Positions 46,834-57,119 of a DNA stretch of 64,000 nt are shown piece after piece (position 1 is the first letter of the stretch; every line of letters starts with the position of its first letter). Source of the DNA: Gryllotalpicola ginsengisoli DSM 22003 (GTDB lineage: Bacteria > Actinomycetota > Actinomycetes > Actinomycetales > Microbacteriaceae). The stretch lies in assembly GCF_000419445.1 (NCBI RefSeq), contig NZ_AULK01000005.1, positions 124,001 to 188,000 of the forward strand, given 5' to 3'. The notes under the pieces are model-generated. The model ran no database searches. It worked only from the letters and a program-made list of their open reading frames with translations, and was not told the origin of the DNA. A program made the translations under genes and the position numbers.

Positions 46834-47664
46834 TCAGTCTACTTTCTCGGTCTGGGGGGAACGGGCGGCCGGGGCATCCGCCCCGCCCGTCTCGAGCGCG
46901 GCGGCCGCCTCGAGGTCTTCGACCTCGCGCTCCCACGCGTCCTTCGCCAGCCGGTACCAGAGGTACACGGCGAAGCCCGCGAACACCGCCCACTCGGCCG
47001 CGTAGAACGCGTTCAGCCAGTCGATCGAGCGCTGCTGGATCGGCGGCGGCGCGTAGATCGCCGTGAGCCCCTCGGGCACGTCGGTGCGGGCGACGACGTA
47101 CGCCTCGTAGATGCGGGGGCTCTCGCCGAGGTCGGACCACAGGTTGATCAGGGCGGCGACCGAGAGGTCCTGCAGCTTGGGCGGGTCGCCGTCCTCGCTG
47201 TCCTCCGGCTGCTCGGGCGCCTCGGTGGGCAGCAGCCGGCCGGTGAGATCCAGATTCTCGGGCACGGATGCCTCGAGCTTCCGCTGCGCCGCGACCGCTG
47301 CCTGCCGGGTCGCGGCGAAGCCGCGCGCCACGGCCAGGTGCGCTCCCTCATCCGCCCCGTCGGTCACGACGGTGTGCGCGACCACCCACCAGCCGCGGGT
47401 GCCGCCGTTGTCGCGATCCTGGATCAGCACGTAGTCGGCGGGCACGGTGCGCACGGACACGGTGACCAGCTGGCCGACCCGGTCCGAGGCGATCGCCTTG
47501 CCGGGGTCGAGGATCGTGCCGAGCCGGCGGGTCGTCTCGGTGATCTGCGGCCCCACCTGCCGCGCCTGCACGGCACGGGTCAGCTGCCACTTGCCGAGCC
47601 CGGCGAACACGCCGGCGACCACGAGGGCGAGCACCAGCACGCCGATCCAGCGGGGGCGGCGCAT
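46834..47664 (-). CDS. SURF1-family cytochrome oxidase biogenesis protein
   Basis: A 276-residue SURF1-like protein: an N-terminal helix (WIGVLVLALVVAGVFAGLGKWQL), a periplasmic domain with ATRRLGTIL-type and GWWVVAHTVV strands, and a C-terminal helix (WAVFAGFAVYLWYRLAKDAWE). SURF1 proteins aid haem a insertion into cytochrome c oxidase. The two-helix hairpin topology is typical. ATG 47664 is chosen; an in-frame extension to 47820 runs antisense to the antiporter gene and is unsupported. The stop of the antiporter lies 40 bases away on the same strand. Confidence 0.88.
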   Translation of the reverse strand: MRRPRWIGVLVLALVVAGVFAGLGKWQLTRAVQARQVGPQITETTRRLGTILDPGKAIASDRVGQLVTVSVRTVPADYVLIQDRDNGGTRGWWVVAHTVVTDGADEGAHLAVARGFAATRQAAVAAQRKLEASVPENLDLTGRLLPTEAPEQPEDSEDGDPPKLQDLSVAALINLWSDLGESPRIYEAYVVARTDVPEGLTAIYAPPPIQQRSIDWLNAFYAAEWAVFAGFAVYLWYRLAKDAWEREVEDLEAAAALETGGADAPAARSPQTEKVD

Positions 47665-47704
47665 GACCTGGAAGAGCGTCAGGTCGCCGGGGTGGGGGGC
47701 GCGG

Positions 47705-49063
47705 TCAGAAATCTTCGGTTCGCTTTCGGGCGTCGGTCTCGGTCTCGAGCATCGCCTCGTCGACGAGCGGGTCGAGGACGGTGTGCCGCTTCCTATTCGA
47801 CTCCCTCTCCTCCTCCGCAAGCTGGGAGTCCGCCGTCTGCGGGCGCCGCCGCGCGCGCATCCGTGCCAGCCAGGCGTTGATGCGGTCGGAGTTGGAGGCG
47901 AGGAGCGGGCCGACGACCGCCATGATCAGCACGTACAGGCCGGCGAACGGGGTGAGCTTCTCGTTCAGCCCGGCGGCCGCGGCGAGCGTGGCGAGGATCA
48001 GCGTGAACTCGCCGCGGCTGACGAAGATGACCGCGATGTTGACCCCGGCCGCGTGGCCCATGCGGTTGAAGTACGCGATCAGCAGGCCGGAGGCGTAGCT
48101 GACGACGACGGTGCCGACGACCGCGATCACCACCTCGCCGAACACCTGCGGGAAGGCGTGCACGTTGAGGGCGAGGCCGAAGTTCAGGAAGAAGAACGCC
48201 GCGAACACGTCGCGCAACGGTTCGGCGATCCGCTCGATCTTCGCCGCGTGCCTGGTCGTGCCGAACAGCAGGCCGATCAGGAACGCGCCGATCGCGTCGG
48301 TCACCCCGGTCAGCTCGCCGATGCCGGCGAACAGCAGCGCCAGGCCGAAGAACAGCAGGGTGAACAGCTCGTCGTCGCGCACCCGCAGGAGCCACTCCAC
48401 GGGGCGGGAGCCGAACTGGGCGATGAGGAACATCGCGACGAGGAACGCCGCCGCGATGCCGAGCTGCAGCACCACCGACCAGAAGTCGCTCTTGCCGCTC
48501 AGCACGACCGAGACGATGGCGAGGTAGACGGCCACGAAGATGTCGCCGAACACGGTGACGCCGAGGATCGCCGGGGTCTCGGGGTTGGCCAGGCGCCGCA
48601 GCTCGATGAGCAGCTTGGTGATGATCGCGCTCGAGCAGGTGCCGACCATGCCCGCGATGATCAGCGCCTCGCGCGGCCCCCACCCGACGAGCGCACCGAA
48701 CAGCCAGCCGAGCCCCGTGTTGAGGACGATGTACGAGCCGCCCGAGATGAGCAGCTTTCCGGCGTTGCCGATGAACTCGTCCTGATCGAACTCGAGGCCG
48801 AGGTTGAACAGCAGCAGGATCAGGCCGAACACCGCGACCAGTTCGACGTCCGCGGCCTGGAAGTCCAGGGGGAAGATCTCGGTGTGCGGGCTCGCCAGCA
48901 GCCCCACGATCATGTAGATCGGGATGGCGGGCAGGCCGATCAGCCTGGCGAAGCGCCCGAGGACGTACGCGAGGACGAACAGGACGCCGAGAACGATCAG
49001 GTCGTCACCGATGGAAGGTTGCTCACTCGCTGCGGCGAGTACGGCGGCGACGTGCATGGTCAC
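47705..49063 (-). CDS. khtU: Cation:proton antiporter KhtU
   Basis: A 452-residue CPA2-family antiporter with about 12 helices (GVLFVLAYVLGRFARLIGLP, GLILLLFNLGLEFDQDEF, ALIIAGMVGTCSSAIITKLL, VFGDIFVAVYLAIVSVVL and so on). The conserved acidic QDEF/ GD motifs of K+/H+ exchangers are present. Its GTG start overlaps the stop of the TrkA-C protein KhtT by 4 bases (GTGA); ATG 49057 is an alternative. The KhtT-KhtU pair in Bacillus expels K+ in alkaline conditions and is gated by KhtT nucleotide binding. Cytosolic C-terminus here ~60 residues, no RCK domain of its own. Confidence 0.92.
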   Translation of the reverse strand: MTMHVAAVLAAASEQPSIGDDLIVLGVLFVLAYVLGRFARLIGLPAIPIYMIVGLLASPHTEIFPLDFQAADVELVAVFGLILLLFNLGLEFDQDEFIGNAGKLLISGGSYIVLNTGLGWLFGALVGWGPREALIIAGMVGTCSSAIITKLLIELRRLANPETPAILGVTVFGDIFVAVYLAIVSVVLSGKSDFWSVVLQLGIAAAFLVAMFLIAQFGSRPVEWLLRVRDDELFTLLFFGLALLFAGIGELTGVTDAIGAFLIGLLFGTTRHAAKIERIAEPLRDVFAAFFFLNFGLALNVHAFPQVFGEVVIAVVGTVVVSYASGLLIAYFNRMGHAAGVNIAVIFVSRGEFTLILATLAAAAGLNEKLTPFAGLYVLIMAVVGPLLASNSDRINAWLARMRARRRPQTADSQLAEEERESNRKRHTVLDPLVDEAMLETETDARKRTEDF

Positions 49064-49590
49064 TGCCCGGGCGGGGCGTCGGCCAGGGCCCGTCCGGCGA
49101 CGGCGCCGGTGCGGAAGAAGCTGAACGCCTTGGCGACCTTCTCGGGGCTGCCGGCGACGACCAGGGTGTCGCCGGGGAACACTTTGAAGTCGGGCGACGG
49201 GGCCGGATTGGCCGACTCGCCGCGCACCACGGCGACCACCGTCAGCCCGACCAGCCCGTGGTCGGCGGGGGTGCCGAGCGGCTGGCCGGCGATGTGGTCG
49301 TCGTAGTCGACGGTGAACCAGTCGATCGACAGCCCGGGGATCTGGTCGAGGGCCGTCAGCGACTCGGTGATCTGCGTGCCGCCGAGCAGTTCGGCGAGCG
49401 TGTGCGCCTCGTCTTCGCTGAGGCGCAGGCTGACCTTCGTGACGTCGGCGCCGTCCTCGGCGTCGGAGAAGGTGATGAGGTCGCTGTGGCCGCTGCGGTG
49501 CGCGATCACGCCCACCTTGCCGCCGTCGTCGGTGACGAAGGTGTGCAGCACACCGACCCCGGGCAGCTTGACCCGTCGCACATCGACCAT
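49060..49590 (-). CDS. khtT: TrkA-C regulatory subunit KhtT
   Basis: A 176-residue soluble gating subunit. The N-terminal half begins VDVRRVKLPGVGVLHTFVTDDGGKVGVIAHRSGHSDLITF, shared by KhtT proteins. The C-terminal RCK_C/TrkA-C domain is LVGLTVVAVVRGESANPAPSPDFKVFPGDTLVVAGSPEKVAKAFSFF, which in relatives binds cyclic-di-AMP or adenosine nucleotides. It is translationally coupled to the antiporter gene. The same RCK_C fold is fused to RimK in this window, giving two RCK_C proteins here. GTG/ATG start 49590 is the family start (MVDVRRVKLPGV). Confidence 0.9.
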   Translation of the reverse strand: MVDVRRVKLPGVGVLHTFVTDDGGKVGVIAHRSGHSDLITFSDAEDGADVTKVSLRLSEDEAHTLAELLGGTQITESLTALDQIPGLSIDWFTVDYDDHIAGQPLGTPADHGLVGLTVVAVVRGESANPAPSPDFKVFPGDTLVVAGSPEKVAKAFSFFRTGAVAGRALADAPPGQ

Positions 49591-49721
49591 GTCAGAAGCT
49601 CCTCATCGGTTGCGTCGTCGCCGCCCAGTCTAGACAGGCGGGTGCGATGCGGTTCGAGGCGCGGAAGACCGGCCGATCCGCGGCGGGCGGGCGGTTCGCC
49701 CGCCCGGCCAGGTCCCCCGGG

Positions 49722-51458
49722 TCAGCTCGCGGCGAGCGGGCTGGGGATGTCGGGGGCGGAGAGCCGCACCCGATCGGCCGACTCGTCGTCGGGCTCGAGC
49801 TGCGAGGCGCGCTCGGCCTCGACGCGCTTCAGGTAGTAGTCGACCTCGACCTGCTGCTGCTCGTCATCCCAGCCGAGCACCCCGCCCATCAGCTTCGCGG
49901 CGACCGGTGCGGCCGAGACGCCGCGGTCCCACGCCTCGATCGAGATGCGGGTGCGCCGGGCGAGCACGTCGTCGAGGTGCAGTGCGCCCTCGTGGCTGGC
50001 CGCGTACACCACCTCGGCGCCGAGGTAGTCGTCGGCGCCCGGCAGCGGCTCGGCCAGCGAGCGGTCCTCGGCGATCAGGGCGATCACGTCGTCGGCGAGG
50101 GTGCCGTAGCGGTTCAGCAGGTGCTCGACGCGGGTGACGTGCAGTCCCGCCTCCTTCGCGATCCGCGAGCGGCGGTTCCAGGCGGCCTGGTAGCCCTCGG
50201 CGCCGACCAGCGCGATGTCTTCCGTGGTCGACTCGGGCACGCGCCCGTCGAGGGCGTGCACCGCCGCGTCCACCGCATCCTTCGCCATCACGCGGTAGGT
50301 GGTGAACTTGCCGCCCGCGATCACCACGAGCCCGGGAACCGAGTGGCCGACGAGGTGCTCGCGGCTGAGCTTGCTGGTCTGCTCGCTCTCGCCGGCGAGC
50401 AGCGGCCGCAGCCCGGCGTAGACGCCCTCGACGTCTTCCCGGGTCAGCGGCACGGCCAGCACCTGGTTCACGTGCTCGAGCAGGTAGTCGATGTCGGCGG
50501 CCGTCGCCGCCGGATGCGCCTTGTCGAGGTGCCAGTCGGTGTCGGTGGTGCCGATCAGCCAGTGCCGGCCCCACGGGATCACGAACAGCACGCTCTTCTC
50601 GGTCCGCAGCAGCAGCCCGGTGCTCGATTGGAACCGGTCGCGGGGCACCACCAGGTGGATGCCCTTCGAGGCCCGCACGTGGAACTCGCCGCGCTGGGCG
50701 ACCATCGCCTGCGTGTCATCCGTCCACACCCCGGTCGCGTTGACGACCTGCTTGGCCTGGATGTCGAACGCCTCGCCGGTCTGCAGGTCGCGCGCATGCA
50801 CGCCGACCACGCGCTCGCCCACCTTGATGAACCCCTCCACCTTGACGCGGGTGGCGACGGATGCGCCGTATGCGGCAGCCGTGCGCGCGAGGCTCGCGAC
50901 GTACCGGGCGTCGTCGACCTGCGCGTCGTAGTAGGTGAGCCCGCCGACGAATGCGTCGGCAGCGAGGCCCGGCGCCAGTTTGCGCAGCTGGCTCTTGCTG
51001 AGGTGGCGGTGGTGCGGCACCCCCGGCGGCCGGCCGCCCGTGTACGAGAACGCGTCGTAGAGCGTCATTCCGGCGCCGATGTAGAACCGCTCGGTGACAG
51101 GGGTGGTGAGCGGGTAGAGGAATCGCACCGGCTTCACCAGGTGCGGCGCGATGCGCTCGAGCAGCAGACCGCGCTCGATGAGCGCCTCGCGCACGAGGCG
51201 GAAGTCGAGTTGTTCGAGATAGCGGATGCCGCCGTGGATCAGCTTCGACGAGCGGCTCGACGTGCCCGACGCCCAGTCGCGCTGCTCGACGAGCCCGACC
51301 GTGAGGCCCCGGGTGACGGCGTCGAGGGCGGCGCCGGTGCCGACCACCCCTCCGCCGACGACGAGGATGTCGAGCTCGGTCGTCTTGAGCGCCTCGACGG
51401 CCGCCTGGCGCTCCTCGGGACCGAGCTTCGAGGAATGCGAGATCAGCGTGCCAGCCAT
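49722..51458 (-). CDS. glpD: Aerobic glycerol-3-phosphate dehydrogenase
   Basis: A 578-residue FAD-dependent G3P:quinone oxidoreductase at the membrane surface, oxidising G3P to DHAP. FAD-binding begins LDILVVGGGVVGTGAALDAVTRG (GxGxxG), then TSSRSSKLIHGGIRYLEQ and GGKFTTYRVMAKDAVDAA of the family. GRHWLIGTTDTDWHLD lies in the substrate domain. The C-terminal DAO_C domain (~420-578) is complete. Its G3P can come from the GDPD-family enzyme at 38958-39980. ATG 51458 begins MAGTLISHSSKLGPEERQAAV. The 131-base gap to khtT is ordinary. Confidence 0.96.
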   Translation of the reverse strand: MAGTLISHSSKLGPEERQAAVEALKTTELDILVVGGGVVGTGAALDAVTRGLTVGLVEQRDWASGTSSRSSKLIHGGIRYLEQLDFRLVREALIERGLLLERIAPHLVKPVRFLYPLTTPVTERFYIGAGMTLYDAFSYTGGRPPGVPHHRHLSKSQLRKLAPGLAADAFVGGLTYYDAQVDDARYVASLARTAAAYGASVATRVKVEGFIKVGERVVGVHARDLQTGEAFDIQAKQVVNATGVWTDDTQAMVAQRGEFHVRASKGIHLVVPRDRFQSSTGLLLRTEKSVLFVIPWGRHWLIGTTDTDWHLDKAHPAATAADIDYLLEHVNQVLAVPLTREDVEGVYAGLRPLLAGESEQTSKLSREHLVGHSVPGLVVIAGGKFTTYRVMAKDAVDAAVHALDGRVPESTTEDIALVGAEGYQAAWNRRSRIAKEAGLHVTRVEHLLNRYGTLADDVIALIAEDRSLAEPLPGADDYLGAEVVYAASHEGALHLDDVLARRTRISIEAWDRGVSAAPVAAKLMGGVLGWDDEQQQVEVDYYLKRVEAERASQLEPDDESADRVRLSAPDIPSPLAAS

Positions 51459-51634
51459 GTCCTCACCGTACCCGCCGCTTTCGCGTGATGTCCCGGCCTT
51501 TCGCCGCGCTGCTCCAGGTCTGGGAAAGTGTGCAGCATCGGCCCGTTCCCCTCGCGCTGCTGAAACGGACTCGCGCCACCGTCATGGCAGGCGCGCGTGT
51601 CGGTTCGAGTAGCGCGAACGGGCAGGGCCGGCCG

Positions 51635-52756
51635 TCAGTGCAGGCGGTAGGGGGCGACGACGACCTCGACGCGCTGGAACTCCTTGAGGTCGGAGTAGCC
51701 GGTCGTCGCCATCGAGCGGCGCAGCGCGCCGATCAGGTTGGCCGTGCCGTCGGCGACCGTGGCCGGGCCGTACAGCACCTCCTGCAGCGAGCCGACGGTG
51801 CCGACCTGCACGCGGTGGCCTCGGGGCAGCTCGGGGTGGTGCGCCTCGGCGCCCCAGTGCCAGCCGCCGCCGGGCGCCTCGCTCGAGCGGGCGAGCGCGG
51901 TGCCGAGCATGACCGCGTCGGCCCCGCAGGCGATCGCCTTCACGATGTCGCCCGAGGTGCCGAGGCCCCCGTCGGCGATGACGTGCACGTAGCGGCCGCC
52001 GGACTCGTCCATGTAGTCGCGGCGCGCGCCGGCGACGTCGGCCACCGCGGTAGCCATCGGGGCGTGGATGCCCGTGACGGCGCGGGTGGTCGAGGCCGCT
52101 CCCCCGCCGAAGCCGACCAGCACGCCGGCCGCGCCGGTGCGCATCAGGTGCAGCGCGGCCGTGTAGGTCGCGGCGCCGCCGACGATCACCGGCACGTCGA
52201 GCTCGTAGATGAACTTCTTCAGGTTGAGCGGCTCGCGCTGCTTGGCGACGTGCTCGGCGCTGACCGTCGTGCCGCGGATGACGAACACGTCGACGCCGGC
52301 GGCGAGCACCGTCTCGTAGAACTGCTGGGTGCGCTGGGGGCTGAGCGCACCGGCGACCACGACGCCGGCGGTGCGGATCTCCGCCAGCCGGTCGCGGATC
52401 AACTCGGCCTTCACCGGCTCCGAGTAGATCTGCTGCATGCGCTGCGTCGCGCTCTCGACCGGGAGCGAGCGGATCTCCGCCAGCAGCGGCTCCGGGTCCT
52501 CGTAGCGGGTCCACAGCCCCTCGAGGTCGAGCACGCCGAGGCCGCCGAGCTTGCCGATCTCGATCGCCGTCGCCGGCGAGACGACCGAGTCCATCGGCGC
52601 GGCGAGGATGGGGGTGTCGAAGGTGAACGCGTCGATCTGCCAGGTGACCGAGACGTTCTCGGGGTCGCGGGTGCGCCGCGACGGCACGATCGCCACATCG
52701 TCGAAGGCGTACACCCTGCGCGCGCGCTTGGCGACGCCGATCTCTACCTCTGCCAC
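51635..52756 (-). CDS. guaB3: GuaB3-family IMP dehydrogenase-related protein
   Basis: A 373-residue TIM-barrel protein of the GuaB3 group: VYAFDDVAIVPSRRTRDPENV at the start, TPILAAPMDSVVSP, YVHVIADGGLGTSGDIVKAIACGADAVMLGT and a C-terminal VGSLQEVLYGPATVADG. The loop that holds the catalytic Cys in IMP dehydrogenase (GSICTTR) reads GGGAASTTRAVTG here, so the nucleophile is absent and no CBS domains are present. Members of this group are widespread beside guaB in actinobacteria; dehydrogenase activity is unlikely, and GMP reductase or regulatory roles have been proposed for some GuaB3 proteins. ATG 52756 is divergent from the MalY gene with a 56-base gap. Confidence 0.9.
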   Translation of the reverse strand: MAEVEIGVAKRARRVYAFDDVAIVPSRRTRDPENVSVTWQIDAFTFDTPILAAPMDSVVSPATAIEIGKLGGLGVLDLEGLWTRYEDPEPLLAEIRSLPVESATQRMQQIYSEPVKAELIRDRLAEIRTAGVVVAGALSPQRTQQFYETVLAAGVDVFVIRGTTVSAEHVAKQREPLNLKKFIYELDVPVIVGGAATYTAALHLMRTGAAGVLVGFGGGAASTTRAVTGIHAPMATAVADVAGARRDYMDESGGRYVHVIADGGLGTSGDIVKAIACGADAVMLGTALARSSEAPGGGWHWGAEAHHPELPRGHRVQVGTVGSLQEVLYGPATVADGTANLIGALRRSMATTGYSDLKEFQRVEVVVAPYRLH

Positions 52757-52812
52757 GCCCCCAGCCTAGCCGTGCCCTGATCGGGCGCCGGGAGGCGCAA
52801 TAGGCTGGCCGC

Positions 52813-53970
52813 ATGGCCGACCCCACCCGCGCGGAACCGCTCGAGAGGCTCCGCCGCCGCACGAGCGAGAAGTGGGCGACGTACGGCACCGAGGTGCTGC
52901 CGATGTTCGTCGCCGAGATGGACTACCCGCTCGCGCCGCCGATCAAGGCCGCCCTGCACGAGGCCGTCGACCTCGGCGATACGGGCTACGTCTACCCCGC
53001 CGACCACGGCGTCTTCGACGCGTTCGCCTCCTTCGCGCAGGACCTCTGGGGGTGGCATCCCTCGCCCGCCATGATGGCGACGACGACCGACGTGAGCGTC
53101 GTGATCGTCGAGTCGCTGCGCCGCCTCATCGGCCCCGGCGACGCCGTCGTGGTGACCTCGCCCGTCTACCCGCCGTTCTTCGACCTCATCCCCGAAGCGG
53201 GCGGCACCGTGCTCGACGTGCCGCTGCTCGACGACGGCGCGCGCTACGGGCTCGACCTCGCGGGCATCGACCGCGCCTTCGCCGAGGGCGCCCGCGGCGT
53301 GCTGCTGTGCAACCCGCACAACCCGCTCGGGCACGTGCACCCGCGCGACGAACTCGTCGCGCTCTCCGACATCGTCGAGCGGCACGGCGGCTTCGTGGTC
53401 AGCGACGAGATCCACGCGCCGCTCACGCACACGGATGCCTCGTTCACCCCGTACCTCACCGTGTCGGCCGCCGCGGCCGAGCACGGCATCGCCGCCCACT
53501 CGGCCAGCAAGGCGTTCAACCTCGCCGGGCTCAAGTGCGCGCTGTTCGTGACGGCGGGCGAGCGGATGGCGCGGCTGGTGCGCCACCTGCCCGACGAGGT
53601 GCGCTTCCGCACCGGCCTGTTCGGGCTGATCGCCACCCGCGTCGGATTCACCGAGGGGCGCGAGTGGCTCGCCGGCACCCTCGCCGCCATCGAGGAGAAC
53701 CGGCGCCTGCTGGGCGCGCTGCTGGCCGAGAAGCTGCCGCAGGCCGGCTACCGCGAGCCGCACGCGAGCTACCTGGCCTGGCTCGACCTGCGCGCGCTCG
53801 GCTGGGGCGACGACCCGGCCCGTGTCGCACGCCGAGAGGCGAAGGTCGCCCTGGCGAACGGGCCGCGCTTCGGCGAGCGCGGGAACGGATTCGCGCGGCT
53901 GAACTTCGCGTGCGACCCGGCCGTGCTGACCGAGGCGGTCGAGCGGCTCGCGGCCGCGGCATCCGTCTGA
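52813..53970 (+). CDS. MalY/PatB-type aminotransferase-fold C-S lyase
   Basis: A 385-residue PLP enzyme of fold type I. LPMFVAEMDYPLAPPIKAAL is the MalY/PatB opening; LLCNPHNPLGHVHPRDEL carries the Asn, FVVSDEIHAPLTH the Asp-Glu pair, and HSASKAFNLAGLKCALF the PLP-binding Lys. The family includes cystathionine beta-lyase and cysteine-S-conjugate beta-lyase. The likely products are homocysteine, pyruvate and ammonia. Metabolic role could be methionine synthesis or release of thiols. ATG 52813 is the only reasonable start. It is convergent with the LLM oxidoreductase (10-base gap). Confidence 0.93.
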   Translation: MADPTRAEPLERLRRRTSEKWATYGTEVLPMFVAEMDYPLAPPIKAALHEAVDLGDTGYVYPADHGVFDAFASFAQDLWGWHPSPAMMATTTDVSVVIVESLRRLIGPGDAVVVTSPVYPPFFDLIPEAGGTVLDVPLLDDGARYGLDLAGIDRAFAEGARGVLLCNPHNPLGHVHPRDELVALSDIVERHGGFVVSDEIHAPLTHTDASFTPYLTVSAAAAEHGIAAHSASKAFNLAGLKCALFVTAGERMARLVRHLPDEVRFRTGLFGLIATRVGFTEGREWLAGTLAAIEENRRLLGALLAEKLPQAGYREPHASYLAWLDLRALGWGDDPARVARREAKVALANGPRFGERGNGFARLNFACDPAVLTEAVERLAAAASV

Positions 53971-53980
53971 TCGGCGCCGC

Positions 53981-54973
53981 TCAGCTCAGCTGCGGCAGCA
54001 CCTCCTGCTCGAACAGCTCGATGCCGTCCAGCGAGTACGCGGCGTCGGGGAAGTAGAAGATCGCGTAGCCGAGGCCCCTCTCCGCCATCTGCTGCAGCCG
54101 GTCGACGATCTGCGCGGGCGTGCCGACGGCCAGCGCCTTCTCGCTGCGGTACTCGCCGACGAAGCCGTCGGTCGCCTCGCCGAGGTAGGGCCGCACGCGC
54201 TGCTCGAGCGCGTCGAGCTGCCGGTCGACGTCGGCCTGGGTCGCGCCGACGATGACGTTGTAGTTGGCGCTGCGCACGATGGCGTCGAAGTCGGTGCCGA
54301 GCTTCTCGGTGTGGCCCTTGAGGATCTCGCTCTTGCGGGTGAACGTCTCGGGGTCGCCGGCGAAGTTGGTGTACTGCGCGTACTTCGCGGCGATCTTCAG
54401 CGTGACCTTCTCGCCACCCCCGGAGATCCAGAACGGGATGCCGGGCTGCTGCAGCGGCTGCGGGTGGAACAGGGCGCCGTCCACCTGGTAGTACTTGCCG
54501 TCGAGCGTCGCGGTGCCGGTCTGCCAGGCCTGCTTCATGATCTCGACGCCCTCGCCGAGGCGGCCGAGGCGCTCGCCGATCTCGGGGAAGCCGTAGCCGT
54601 AGGCGCGCCACTCGTGCTCGTACCAGCCGCCGCCGATGCCCATCTCGACGCGGCCGCCGGAGACGATGTCGATCGTCGCGGCCACCTTGGCGAGGTAGGC
54701 GGGGTTGCGGTAGCTCATGCAGGTGCACATCTGGCCGAGCCGCACCCGCTTCGTCGCGGCGGCGAAGGCGGCCATCAGGCTCCACGCCTCGTGGGTCGCC
54801 TGGTCGCTGGGGATCGGCACGGTGTGGAAGTGGTCGTAGACCCAGATCGACTCCCACAGCTCCGTGGAGTCGGCGTGCTGGGCGACGGTGTTCATGGCCT
54901 GCCACTGCTGCGCGGCGTCGATGCCGACGAGATCGTGGCGCCAGCCTTGGGGAACGAAGAGTCCGAATCGCAT
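53981..54973 (-). CDS. LLM-class F420-dependent oxidoreductase
   Basis: A 330-residue luciferase-like monooxygenase-fold protein: MRFGLFVPQGWRHDLVGI, ESIWVYDHFHTVPIPS, RVRLGQMCTCMSYRNPAYLAKVAATIDIVSGGRVEMGIGGGWYEHEWRAYGYGFPEIGERL, the last being the family's cofactor-binding strand. FYFPDAAYSLDGIELFEQEVLPQL ends the barrel. This subgroup usually uses coenzyme F420 rather than FMN, although the cofactor is not certain from sequence. Substrate unknown. ATG 54973 is the family start. It lies 376 bases from guaB and is not in an evident operon. Confidence 0.9.
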   Translation of the reverse strand: MRFGLFVPQGWRHDLVGIDAAQQWQAMNTVAQHADSTELWESIWVYDHFHTVPIPSDQATHEAWSLMAAFAAATKRVRLGQMCTCMSYRNPAYLAKVAATIDIVSGGRVEMGIGGGWYEHEWRAYGYGFPEIGERLGRLGEGVEIMKQAWQTGTATLDGKYYQVDGALFHPQPLQQPGIPFWISGGGEKVTLKIAAKYAQYTNFAGDPETFTRKSEILKGHTEKLGTDFDAIVRSANYNVIVGATQADVDRQLDALEQRVRPYLGEATDGFVGEYRSEKALAVGTPAQIVDRLQQMAERGLGYAIFYFPDAAYSLDGIELFEQEVLPQLS

Positions 54974-55092
54974 GGTCCGGACTCTATCGAATCGATTCGC
55001 CCACCCCTAGAGGGCCCGGGTCTGCAGAGGGTGATCGGATGCCGCATCCGTCGGTCGTCGTGCGCTGTCCGTCGCCCGAGTTCCGCCCGGCC

Positions 55093-55222
55093 GCGATTCG
55101 TCAGTTCTTGCTCTCTCCACTGCTCCCGGGAGCACTTTTCGGCGAACCACGCGAGGCCGCCACACCGGCTCGTCACGAAGTGCTGAGACGGGCACGATCG
55201 GGAGCCAGAAGTGACGAATCGC
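55093..55222. repeat. CGATTCGTC inverted repeat, copy B (130 bp)
   Basis: GCGATTCGTCAGTTCTTGCTC (split as arms 55093-55113) is complementary at 18 of 21 positions to 55202-55222. The core contains a perfect 14-bp palindrome TGCTCCCGGGAGCA (55121-55134). This large hairpin element lies in the 376-base gap between guaB and the LLM gene. No ORF within it looks real. Confidence 0.75.
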
Positions 55223-55266
55223 GCGGCGTGACGGATGCCGCATCCGCTCGGCCTCGTCAGGAACGG

Positions 55267-55317
55267 GCGAAGGGGGCAGGGATACGCGAAGGGGCCAGGA
55301 ATGCGCGAAGGGGAGGG
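55267..55317. repeat. 19-bp tandem repeat, three units
   Basis: Units start at 55267, 55286 and 55305, exactly 19 bases apart, each GCGAAGGGGGCAGGGATAC-like with a few substitutions. The third unit forms one arm of the guaB terminator hairpin. Confidence 0.8.
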
Positions 55318-55338
55318 TCCGGCGTCCCTCCCCTTCGC
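55305..55338. terminator. Hairpin after guaB
   Basis: GCGAAGGGGAGGG (55305-55317) pairs perfectly with 55326-55338 around an 8-base loop, 11 bases past the guaB stop. A T-run is absent. The stem includes one unit of the 19-bp tandem repeat. Confidence 0.7.
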
Positions 55339-55349
55339 GGCGATCGGTG

Positions 55350-57044
<1,695 letters not shown>

Positions 57045-57119
57045 CTACATTCAGTGCCCAACGCACCACGAGGCGCCGCCCCAGCGGCCCGCACCTGTTC
57101 ACGCACACCAGGAGGTCGA

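Noticed and set aside
47664-47820. Longer SURF1 start, or an ATT start at ISDRAPHP similar to guaA
   Set aside because: The extension runs through the antiporter stop in another frame, lacks a Shine-Dalgarno and has no SURF1 homology. The hydrophobic helix starts just after ATG 47664.
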